Assembly: GCF_003574295.1 (NCBI RefSeq) | Contig: NZ_BHGK01000001.1 | Coordinates: 558,001-622,000, forward strand | Length of the DNA: 64,000 nt | Direction of reading: 5' to 3' | Source: Mediterraneibacter butyricigenes | GTDB lineage: Bacteria; Bacillota; Clostridia; Lachnospirales; Lachnospiraceae | Shown here: piece after piece, positions 56,567-64,000 of the stretch | How the letters are laid out: each line of letters starts with the position of its first letter | Position numbering within the stretch: position 1 is the first letter of the stretch | Notes under the pieces: model-generated | Seen by the model: the letters and a program-made list of their open reading frames with translations, nothing else | The model's database searches: none | Told to the model about the DNA's origin: nothing | Translations under genes and position numbers: made by a program

Positions 56567-58177
56567 TTATCGCTCTTCTTTATGTTTCAGAGAAGCTTCC
56601 ACAAATCCTTTAAACAGCGGATGCGGACGGTTCGGACGGGATTTCAGTTCCGGATGAGCCTGTGTTGCGATGAACCACGGATGTTCCGGGATCTCGATCA
56701 TTTCTACGATCCGTTTATCCGGTGAAAGTCCGGACAACATCATTCCGTTTTTCTCAAGCACATCTCTGTAATCATTGTTGACTTCATAGCGGTGACGATG
56801 ACGCTCGCTGATCTCCTCAGTTCCATAAAGCTTATATGCTTTGGATTCTTTATCCAATACACACGGATAAGCCCCCAGTCTTAAGGTTCCTCCGATATCC
56901 TCGATTCCGATCTGATCCGGCATGATATGAATCACCGGATGCGTGGTCTGTGGGTTCAATTCCATACTGTGTGCATCCCGATAACCAACCACATTTCTTG
57001 CAAACTCTACGATCGATAACTGCATTCCGAGACACAGTCCAAGGAATGGTACTTTATGTGTTCTCGCATAATGAATGGCCTCGATCTTTCCTTCGATTCC
57101 ACGATCTCCGAATCCACCAGGTACCAGAATACCGTCTACATCCCCCAGCAGTTCTTCTGCATTTTCCGCTGTGACGGTTTCTGAATCAATCCATTTGATA
57201 TTTACCGTTGTGTGACTGAAGATTCCTCCATGTTTCAGTGCTTCTACCACACTGATATAGGCATCGTGCAGCTGAATATATTTTCCAACCAAAGCTACTC
57301 TGACTTCCTGGGTCGGCTGTCTCAGGCAGTCTACCATCTCCGTCCATTCTTTCAGATCCGGTGTTGGACACTCCAGATTCAGACATTCACAGACAACGCC
57401 GGCCAGATTTTCTTTTTCCATTGCAAGCGGCGCTTCATATAAATATTCCACATCCAGATTCTGCAATACATGATTGGCCGGAATATTACAGAACAGAGAA
57501 ATCTTATCTTTCATTCCGTCTGTCAGCGGATACTCAGACCGGCACACAATCACATCCGGCTGGATTCCCATTCCCTGAAGTTCTTTTACACTGGCCTGAG
57601 TTGGCTTGGTCTTCATCTCCTGAGACGCTCTCAGATAAGGAATCAGTGTGACATGAACCAGAATTGCATTTTCATGGCCCATATCATGCTGGAACTGACG
57701 AATCGCCTCCAGGAACGGCTGGCTTTCGATATCTCCTACGGTTCCTCCCACCTCGATAATTGCAATCTCCGTATCTTTTGCCGCCGGATTGCGGTAAAAT
57801 CTGCTCTTAATCTCATTGGTAATATGTGGGATAACCTGTACAGTTCCTCCGCCAAAATCTCCACGACGCTCTTTCTGCAAGACACTCCAGTAAATCTTAC
57901 CTGTGGTCACATTGGAATTCTTTGTCAGACTCTCATCGATAAATCTTTCATAGTGGCCAAGATCCAGATCGGTCTCTGCGCCGTCGTCTGTTACAAACAC
58001 TTCTCCATGCTGTACCGGATTCATGGTTCCCGGGTCAATATTAATATAAGGATCAAATTTCTGCATCGTCACTGTATACCCTCTTGCTTTCAGCAGACGG
58101 CCAAGTGAAGCTGCCGTAATTCCCTTTCCAAGTCCTGAAACTACACCACCTGTAACAAATACGTATTTTACTGCCAT
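56567..58177 (-). CDS. pyrG: CTP synthase
   Basis: Aminates UTP to CTP using glutamine. The 536-residue enzyme has the N-terminal synthetase domain ([40 protein letters not shown]) and a C-terminal glutamine amidotransferase domain with the nucleophile Cys in [15 protein letters not shown] and the His-Glu pair in [10 protein letters not shown]. The start at 58177 uses GGGAGGACAAA. A leader of about 120 bases with hairpin potential precedes it; pyrG attenuation is known in Bacillus but the signature is not evident here. Confidence 0.97.
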   Translation of the reverse strand: MAVKYVFVTGGVVSGLGKGITAASLGRLLKARGYTVTMQKFDPYINIDPGTMNPVQHGEVFVTDDGAETDLDLGHYERFIDESLTKNSNVTTGKIYWSVLQKERRGDFGGGTVQVIPHITNEIKSRFYRNPAAKDTEIAIIEVGGTVGDIESQPFLEAIRQFQHDMGHENAILVHVTLIPYLRASQEMKTKPTQASVKELQGMGIQPDVIVCRSEYPLTDGMKDKISLFCNIPANHVLQNLDVEYLYEAPLAMEKENLAGVVCECLNLECPTPDLKEWTEMVDCLRQPTQEVRVALVGKYIQLHDAYISVVEALKHGGIFSHTTVNIKWIDSETVTAENAEELLGDVDGILVPGGFGDRGIEGKIEAIHYARTHKVPFLGLCLGMQLSIVEFARNVVGYRDAHSMELNPQTTHPVIHIMPDQIGIEDIGGTLRLGAYPCVLDKESKAYKLYGTEEISERHRHRYEVNNDYRDVLEKNGMMLSGLSPDKRIVEMIEIPEHPWFIATQAHPELKSRPNRPHPLFKGFVEASLKHKEER

Positions 58178-58474
58178 TTTGTCCTCCCTCGTGAAACGAA
58201 GTTCTCTATGAATCATATATGTTTACTAAATATGAAGAATGTGCCGCAGCATATTCCCACGAAGCACATTTTGGTGCATGGGACATCTTTTCCTGTGCAT
58301 CAAAAAATAATATAAAATTATACACCCTATCTTTTTAAAAGAAAAGTGTATATTGTCTTTTTTTCAAAATTTCGTTACAATTAAATTTAGTTTTTTATGA
58401 TATGACATTTCATACTAATATTTGAGTTTCATTTTATTTTTTAAAGAAAAGAAAGGTTAAAAAGGCTGTATTTC
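58178..58474. other. 297-base divergent intergenic region (pyrG and ABC transporter)
   Basis: Holds the pyrG leader, with AATGTGC and GCACATT arms at 58238-58270, and a minus-strand TATAAT at about 58316-58325. The rest is A/T-rich, and the ABC gene promoter was not resolved. Confidence 0.45.
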
Positions 58475-61400
58475 ATGCTTCAAATTCAAAACATCTGCAA
58501 ACAGTATACCACCGGGAAACTGGTGCAGCACGCGCTGGACGACGTCAGTCTCAATCTGAGGGACAATGAATTCGTCGCTATCTTAGGCCCCAGCGGTTCC
58601 GGCAAGACCACACTGTTAAATATTATCGGCGGACTGGACCGCTACGACAGCGGTGATCTGATCATCAACGGAATCTCCACGAAAGAATATAAAGACCGGG
58701 ACTGGGATTCTTACCGAAATCATACCATCGGTTTCGTATTCCAGAGTTATAACCTGATCCCCCACCAGACCATTTTATCCAATGTGGAACTGGCACTTAC
58801 CATCTCGGGCGTCGACAAAAGCAAACGCCGCCAAATGGCTGTGGATGCTCTGACTCAGGTCGGACTGGGCGAACAGATTGAGAAACGTCCCAACCAGTTG
58901 TCCGGCGGACAGATGCAGCGTGTCGCTATTGCCCGCGCTCTGGTCAATGACCCGGATATCCTTCTTGCCGACGAGCCCACCGGAGCCCTGGACAGCGACA
59001 CCAGTATTCAGGTCATGGATCTGTTAAAAGAAGTAGCCAAAGACCGCCTGGTGGTCATGGTTACCCACAATCCGGAGCTGGCTGAACAGTATGCTACCCG
59101 TATCGTCAATCTGCGGGACGGGAAAATCCGTTCCGACTCTGATCCCTACGAACCAGGCAAATCAGAAATCCTTCCGCCAAGACATGAAAACATGGGAAAA
59201 TCTTCCATGTCCTTTCTCACGGCACTGGCACTGAGCTTTAACAACCTCCGTACCAAAAAGGCAAGAACCCTGCTAACTTCCTTTGCCGGTTCCATCGGAA
59301 TCATCGGAATCGCACTGATTCTCGCCCTCTCCACCGGAGTCAACAACTATATCCAGACCATCGAAGAAGAAACTCTGTCCGAATATCCGCTGCAGATTGA
59401 AAGCACCGGTTTCGATCTTTCTTCTATGATGGTTTCCGCTTCCGGTGCCTCCGACAGCGGTAGCAATTCCGGTAAAAATAAGGATGAAAAGAAAGATCAG
59501 GTCAACGTTTTACAGATGGTGACCAATATGTTTTCCACTATGGACTCCAATGATCTAAAATCTTTAAAAAGCTATTTAGATGATAACAAAGCCATAAAAA
59601 AATATACAAAAGCAGTGGAATACTCTTATAATGTAGCCCCGCAGATTTACCGGATGATTTCTGATTCAGATTCCGCGACCACTTCCGGTTCTGACTCTGA
59701 TGCAGATTCCGGCTCTGAGTCGAATTCAGAATCTGTATCAGAATCAACTTCCAATACTGACAAAAAAATTCGCCAGGTGCACCCGGATACCTCCTTCCAG
59801 TCACTGGGTCTTGGGTCTTCTACCGGCGCCAACAGCATGATGTCTTCTATGATGAGTACCGATGTATTCTTCCAGCTTCCGGAAGATTCCGCGCTCTATG
59901 AAAAACAATATGACATCAAAGCCGGAAGATGGCCGAAAAAATACAACGAGTGTGTCGTCGTTCTTTCTTCTGACGGAAGCATCAGCGACTTTATGTTGTA
60001 TACACTGGGTCTTCGGGATAGCCGGGAACTGGATGATATGATCCGGCAGTTTATGAATGAAGAGCCGGTTACTACACCGGAAAATCTTGGGATCTATTCC
60101 TATGACGACATTTTAAACGCTAAATTCAAACTGATTCAGGCCTCCGACCGCTATCAGTATGATGCCCAGTATCAGGTGTGGCGCGATAAAAGCGAAGACA
60201 GCGAATACATGGAAAATCTGGTTGCAAATGGCGAAGATCTGAATATTGTCGGAATTGTTGCACCTTCCGAAGATGCAAAGGGTACCTTTCTGAACATGGG
60301 AATCTATTATCCCGCTTCTCTTACAAAACATGTGGTAGAAGAAGCAAAAAACAGTGAAATCGTCAAACAGCAGCTTGCAAACAGAAATACTAACATATTT
60401 ACAAATGAACCCTTCGGAAGCGACAGTGAGGAAAACGGATTCAACATGGATTCTCTTTTCACCATTGATACCAATGCACTGACAAATTCCTTCACATTCG
60501 ACGACCAGGCGCTTGCCGGTCTCGGAAATAATCTGGACCTGACTAACGCCTTCCAGATCGACGACGGAGCTCTGGATCTTTCCGGTCTTGTAAATATGGG
60601 GCAGATCGATCTGACGCTGCCCGAAATGCCGGGAATGGATCTTTCTTCCATCCTGGATGGAGTCCGGATCGACGCCACTCCGGAAAATGTAGCCGCTCTT
60701 TCCAAAAGCATGCTGGAAGGATATCAGAATTACTACGCAGGAAATACTGCCGCAGATTATGCCCATCTGACTGATTATTTCCTTGCTTATCTGAAAACCG
60801 ATGAAGCCCGGGAAATCCTGAAAAACAATCTGAAAGACATTTTAAGTTCCAACGGAAATGTGACCACTTCTTCGGAGCAGTTGAAAAACCTTGTCGCTGA
60901 CGTCATGTCTGGTTTCCAGAGCTTTGCCTCCGAAAAAGGTTACACCGATCCGGATCATTTTAATGACTATTTTCAGGAATATCTGGAAACCGCTCAGGCC
61001 CGTTCTGTATTGGATCGCTGGGCAGGCACAAATTTCCAGGTGGCAGATGACATCACCATCACCGATGCCCAGCTTCAGAAACTGGCCACTGAACTAGCCG
61101 CCGGCTATCAGGATTACGCCGCAAGAAATAACTATCCAAACCCGGCAAAAATGGGGGATTATTTCAGTGAATATCTGCAGACAGAAGACGCGGCCAACCG
61201 TCTGACAGAAGGCATTTCCAAAATGATCGATACCGATGCTTTAAAAACACAGTTGACCGCCGCCATCCAGCAATATATGAATACGGTCTTCCAACAGTAC
61301 GGCGCTACTCTTTCCACTGCCTTAGAAGCTCAGATTTCTTCCGCCATGCAGCAGATCATGAATCAGCTGGCTTCCGGAATGGAACAGGTCATGACGCAGG

Positions 61401-62161
61401 CTTTCTCCCAATTAGGAGATCAGTTACAAAACGCTTTCCAGATTGACGGATCTGCATTTGCCAATGCATTTTCCATGAATATGACTGGAGACGATCTGGC
61501 CGAACTGATGTTATCCATGAACAGCTATCAGACCGCATCCTACGACAGTAACTTAAGCAAACTTGGCTACGTAGATTTTGCCGTTCCTGACAGCATAAAC
61601 ATTTACCCGAAAGATTTTGAAAGCAAAGAACATGTCGTATCCACTCTGGATGATTATAATAAGAAAATGGAAAAAGAGGGAAAAGATGATCAGGTTATCA
61701 CCTATACCGATATGGTCGGAACTCTAATGTCCTCCGTTACGGATATCATTGATATCATCAGCTACGTTCTGATCGCATTTGTGGCGATTTCTCTGGTGGT
61801 TTCCTCCATCATGATCGGAGTTATCACTTACATCAGTGTTCTGGAACGAAAAAAAGAAATCGGAATCCTGCGCGCCATCGGAGCTTCCAAGCACAATATC
61901 TCCCAGGTCTTCAACGCAGAAACCTGTATCATCGGACTGGGGGCCGGTTTGCTCGGAATCGGAATTTCCCTGCTACTGTTGATCCCCGGAAATGCGCTGA
62001 TCCATCACCTGGCTGACAACACTCAGGTCAACGCCGTCCTCCCGGTGGTTCCGGCAATCGTTCTAATCCTGCTCAGCGTCTTCCTGACACTGCTGGGTGG
62101 ACTGATCCCGGCAAAAAAAGCGGCTAAAAGTGACCCAGTTGCAGCCCTGAGAAGTGAGTAA
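58475..62161 (+). CDS. Giant ABC transporter, fused ATPase and FtsX/MacB-type permease
   Basis: One 1,228-residue chain: ATPase domain (1-230; Walker [13 protein letters not shown], signature [15 protein letters not shown], Walker [13 protein letters not shown]), first membrane helix near 270-290, a huge extracytoplasmic region (about 300-1085), then three C-terminal helices with [19 protein letters not shown], the FtsX hallmark. Such proteins are mechanotransmission-type transporters in gut Firmicutes. The extracytoplasmic region has a Ser/Asp-rich linker (about 395-430), several NAFQID-type motifs, and three repeats spaced exactly 64 residues (about 736-925). Substrate unknown: export, lipid or antimicrobial-peptide handling are possible. 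Confidence 0.85.
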   Translation: MLQIQNICKQYTTGKLVQHALDDVSLNLRDNEFVAILGPSGSGKTTLLNIIGGLDRYDSGDLIINGISTKEYKDRDWDSYRNHTIGFVFQSYNLIPHQTILSNVELALTISGVDKSKRRQMAVDALTQVGLGEQIEKRPNQLSGGQMQRVAIARALVNDPDILLADEPTGALDSDTSIQVMDLLKEVAKDRLVVMVTHNPELAEQYATRIVNLRDGKIRSDSDPYEPGKSEILPPRHENMGKSSMSFLTALALSFNNLRTKKARTLLTSFAGSIGIIGIALILALSTGVNNYIQTIEEETLSEYPLQIESTGFDLSSMMVSASGASDSGSNSGKNKDEKKDQVNVLQMVTNMFSTMDSNDLKSLKSYLDDNKAIKKYTKAVEYSYNVAPQIYRMISDSDSATTSGSDSDADSGSESNSESVSESTSNTDKKIRQVHPDTSFQSLGLGSSTGANSMMSSMMSTDVFFQLPEDSALYEKQYDIKAGRWPKKYNECVVVLSSDGSISDFMLYTLGLRDSRELDDMIRQFMNEEPVTTPENLGIYSYDDILNAKFKLIQASDRYQYDAQYQVWRDKSEDSEYMENLVANGEDLNIVGIVAPSEDAKGTFLNMGIYYPASLTKHVVEEAKNSEIVKQQLANRNTNIFTNEPFGSDSEENGFNMDSLFTIDTNALTNSFTFDDQALAGLGNNLDLTNAFQIDDGALDLSGLVNMGQIDLTLPEMPGMDLSSILDGVRIDATPENVAALSKSMLEGYQNYYAGNTAADYAHLTDYFLAYLKTDEAREILKNNLKDILSSNGNVTTSSEQLKNLVADVMSGFQSFASEKGYTDPDHFNDYFQEYLETAQARSVLDRWAGTNFQVADDITITDAQLQKLATELAAGYQDYAARNNYPNPAKMGDYFSEYLQTEDAANRLTEGISKMIDTDALKTQLTAAIQQYMNTVFQQYGATLSTALEAQISSAMQQIMNQLASGMEQVMTQAFSQLGDQLQNAFQIDGSAFANAFSMNMTGDDLAELMLSMNSYQTASYDSNLSKLGYVDFAVPDSINIYPKDFESKEHVVSTLDDYNKKMEKEGKDDQVITYTDMVGTLMSSVTDIIDIISYVLIAFVAISLVVSSIMIGVITYISVLERKKEIGILRAIGASKHNISQVFNAETCIIGLGAGLLGIGISLLLLIPGNALIHHLADNTQVNAVLPVVPAIVLILLSVFLTLLGGLIPAKKAAKSDPVAALRSE
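60687..61240 (+). repeat. Three 64-residue protein repeats in the ABC transporter
   Basis: Anchors [20 protein letters not shown] and [10 protein letters not shown] begin at equivalent positions with Gly at residues 749, 813 and 877, so the period is exactly 64. Each is followed by a DYFxEYL or DYFLAYL block about 20 residues on. Confidence 0.8.
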
Positions 62162-62171
62162 AATATAACTT

Positions 62172-62200
62172 GCCTTATGCATTCCTTTTGTGGAAGAATC
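62172..62200 (+). repeat. Right arm of repeat family A
   Basis: CCTTATGCATTCCTTTTG followed by GAAGAATC matches the right arm and flank of the copy at 46311-46436. No left arm is present. Confidence 0.55.
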
Positions 62201-62233
62201 AGGATAGATCATATACAGAAAGAAGGAAGTCTC

Positions 62234-62881
62234 ATGAACCATACTTCTATAGATTTGGAATATCATCCAAAGAAAATAGCCGTACTCTTTCCCGGAGTCG
62301 GCTATCATACAGACAAGCCTCTGCTGTATTACAGCAAGAAGCTCGCGAAATATTTAGGGTTTGAAATCCTGGAAGTTGCTTATCCACCGCTGCCTTCCGG
62401 GATCAAAGGCTCTCCCGATAAAATGGAAGAAGCCTTTCTCCTGGCCCGGGCTCAGATAGAAGATCAACTGTCTTCCATCCCATTTGCCCGGTATGATTCC
62501 GTCGTCTTTCTATCCAAAAGCATCGGAACTGCCCTCGCGGCATCTTACGCCGGGGATCACGCCCTGCCTGCACAGCATGTTTACTATACACCGGTCGCAG
62601 CTTCCTTTCCGTTTATCAAAGAAACTTTAAAAAGCATCAGGCCTATTAAGGTGACAGCCCCTAAGGATGACACTTGTAGACCGAAACAGATTGGGTTTCA
62701 TGGTACTGCAGATTCCTGGGCAGAGACCACTCAAATTCAGGCACTTGCCAAACAGATCAACCTGCCGTTGCATTTGATTCCGAATGCAGATCATTCCCTG
62801 GAAACCGGCGATGTTCTGAAAGATCTGGACATTTTAAAAGAGGTTATGACTCAGACGTTTCATTTTTTAAAGATGTGTTAG
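62234..62881 (+). CDS. Small alpha/beta-hydrolase-like protein
   Basis: A 215-residue serine-hydrolase-like protein. Candidate nucleophile Ser is in FLSKSIGTALAAS, with Asp in FHGTADSWAE and His in PNADHSLETGD, all in the usual order of the alpha/beta hydrolase fold. No signal peptide. The start at 62234 follows AAAGAAGGAAGTCTC; the frame opens further upstream but has no RBS. Residues about 136-155 (SIRPIKVTAPKDDTCRPK) are a strongly polar stretch just before the Asp motif. Substrate unknown. Confidence 0.75.
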   Translation: MNHTSIDLEYHPKKIAVLFPGVGYHTDKPLLYYSKKLAKYLGFEILEVAYPPLPSGIKGSPDKMEEAFLLARAQIEDQLSSIPFARYDSVVFLSKSIGTALAASYAGDHALPAQHVYYTPVAASFPFIKETLKSIRPIKVTAPKDDTCRPKQIGFHGTADSWAETTQIQALAKQINLPLHLIPNADHSLETGDVLKDLDILKEVMTQTFHFLKMC

Positions 62882-62992
62882 AAATTATAGGCGATAAACT
62901 GCGTAAAATCGTGCTTTTTGTCACTAACGTGTCGCTAACCGTTCACAATTATTATTTTTCACTCGTGCTTTTTAGCGTCGATTTTTCCCAGA

Positions 62993-64000
62993 TTATTTCT
63001 TCACGATTTTGATCTGAATCGCCTCGATTCGCTTCTTCATTCCAACAGATCCGGTGGAAAATCCGGAAGATACCCATGTTGTCCAGCCAACTGTCTGAAC
63101 GTGTGTCCGATACTGCAATTCATACCCTTCCGGAAGTCCTTCGATCTCCAGAATAAATGCTTCCAGTCTACGACCTTCCCCTTTGGATCCGATCAGAGTG
63201 TCTTTGCTTACATATCCCAGATCTTCCCATCCGGTTTTCTGTTCATGTACCTTTGCTTTTACTTTCAGGTCTGCTCCAAGCTTCTTTGCAGCATCTTCCA
63301 GATTCAACCAGAAGCCTTCCATTCTGAGACCATATCCGGTTGTTCCGGCTGTCTGACCGTCTCTTACTTCTGTGCAGTCCCCGATGGTCTGACAATGTGC
63401 TTTGTATTTTACGCCCATATCATTGATCGGATTGCCTGGCACCTGCTTACTCTTGGCAGAACTTCCACCGCCTTTGATTTCAGACGGGAAATCTCTGTAT
63501 ACCTCGTTCATGTCTACATTGCCAGAAATACCATTTACTTTTCCGTTGCTTGCATACTGCCAGATATCATACGTACCAGAAATTCCCTCTGGTTTCTTGG
63601 AGCTGTATCTTGCCACCCACTTCGTAAATCTATCCAGTTTGCTTCCGAGATACTTCTGCCACCAATACTGACCGGAATAGATACCGCACCAGTATCCGGC
63701 TGCCTCAATGATATCACCGAACACAATAGCATTCTGTGCTGCTACAGACTCCGTTCCTGCCTGTTCCAGATCGTAGTATACCGGATAACTCATTTTATCC
63801 TTATACGGGGCAACCAGTCTGAGGGCATGTGCTGCCTCGCTCTTAGCCTGTGTCACGGTCTTGGCATATGAATAGATATATACGCCCCACGGGATGCCAA
63901 GTCTGGTACATTCATCCGCATTACGTTTGAACTGCTTATCGTCCTGCGCTGCAATATTATCACCGTATCCGCATCGGATGATCGCTCCCTGAATTCCTGC
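62993..64000 (-). CDS. GH25 lysozyme with ChW repeats (5' end outside the window)
   Basis: Partial: the frame is open to the window's right edge, so the start and first part of the catalytic domain lie beyond. The visible 335 residues begin inside a GH25 muramidase domain (AGIQGAIIRCGYGDNIAAQD, GVYIYSYAKT, VYYDLE with active-site acidic residues, YWCGIYSGQYWW) and end in about three ChW repeats (VKYKAHCQTIG, GTTGYGLRMEGFWL, YRTHVQTVGWTTWV, GMKKRIEAIQI), clostridial surface or wall-binding modules. In the first repeat the key Trp is replaced (GDCTEVRDG). It probably cleaves peptidoglycan, as an autolysin or secreted lysozyme. Confidence 0.88.
   Translation of the reverse strand, partial: AGIQGAIIRCGYGDNIAAQDDKQFKRNADECTRLGIPWGVYIYSYAKTVTQAKSEAAHALRLVAPYKDKMSYPVYYDLEQAGTESVAAQNAIVFGDIIEAAGYWCGIYSGQYWWQKYLGSKLDRFTKWVARYSSKKPEGISGTYDIWQYASNGKVNGISGNVDMNEVYRDFPSEIKGGGSSAKSKQVPGNPINDMGVKYKAHCQTIGDCTEVRDGQTAGTTGYGLRMEGFWLNLEDAAKKLGADLKVKAKVHEQKTGWEDLGYVSKDTLIGSKGEGRRLEAFILEIEGLPEGYELQYRTHVQTVGWTTWVSSGFSTGSVGMKKRIEAIQIKIVKK

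Noticed and set aside
62909-62973. Direct 11-base repeats TCGTGCTTTTT 54 bases apart, as possible attachment sites
   Set aside because: No integrase, tRNA or foreign gene nearby; short T-rich repeats between genes are easily chance.
1-64000. CRISPR arrays, rRNA, tRNA, insertion sequences, prophage
   Set aside because: No regularly spaced repeats, no transposase or phage structural frame, and no tRNA- or rRNA-like stretch were recognised while reading; a dedicated tRNAscan or Infernal run would be decisive.

Overview
This is a stretch of core chromosome from a Gram-positive, low-to-mid GC Firmicute, most likely a gut Lachnospiraceae (Blautia / Ruminococcus / Mediterraneibacter-like). The grounds are strong AGGAGG-type ribosome binding sites, LCP and CdaA/CdaR envelope genes, the HPr/HprK pair, CarD, a class III fructose-bisphosphatase, a DUF1846 protein, a eukaryote-type HisA, a bile salt hydrolase and a GH25 lysozyme with ChW repeats. 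The genus is an inference. No rRNA, tRNA, CRISPR array, insertion sequence or prophage was recognised.

Layout: 0-5.4 kb holds an LCP cell-wall ligase (+) facing a minus-strand c-di-AMP cluster (two membrane proteins, cdaA, cdaR, then an HPr gene). 5.4-15.4 kb is minus-strand DNA repair and cell shape: comF, recD2, an MreB homologue, uvrA, uvrB and a PAP2 phosphatase. 15.4-19 kb has a Ca2+/cation antiporter, an unknown membrane protein, a bile salt hydrolase and carD. 19-27.4 kb is proteostasis: AI-2E-type permease, ysxC, lon, clpX, clpP, trigger factor, then a DJ-1 protein. 27.5-38.4 kb has a CYTH protein (+), then minus-strand hom, prfB, secA, an orphan hisA, a lipoprotein, fbp, dapB and dapA; hom, dapA and dapB feed the aspartate family of amino acids. 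38.7-46.3 kb is mostly plus strand: a double-OB SSB-like protein, typA, a PsiE-like protein, hpf, yigZ (-) and a class A PBP. 46.6-54.7 kb is minus strand: phosphoglucomutase, ROK glucokinase, hprK, uvrC and ftsH. 55-64 kb has DUF1846 (+), pyrG (-), a giant ABC transporter (+), a small hydrolase (+) and a GH25 lysozyme cut by the window edge (-).

How it fits together: sugar entry and catabolite control (HPr, HprK, glucokinase, phosphoglucomutase, Fbp), envelope building (LCP, PBP1, PAP2, CdaA/CdaR, MreB), all three UvrABC excision genes, and ATP-dependent proteolysis (Lon, ClpXP, FtsH) with trigger factor and HPF. It is a housekeeping window, not an island.

Most notable: prfB is read through a +1 frameshift whose in-frame stop is UAA rather than the usual UGA; the ABC transporter carries three extracytoplasmic repeats spaced exactly 64 residues apart; the glucokinase has a tail resembling small VbhA-type antitoxins; a terminator sits just before the bile salt hydrolase start codon; a small membrane gene beside cdaA appears frameshifted at a four-T run; and two families of palindromic intergenic repeats are present.
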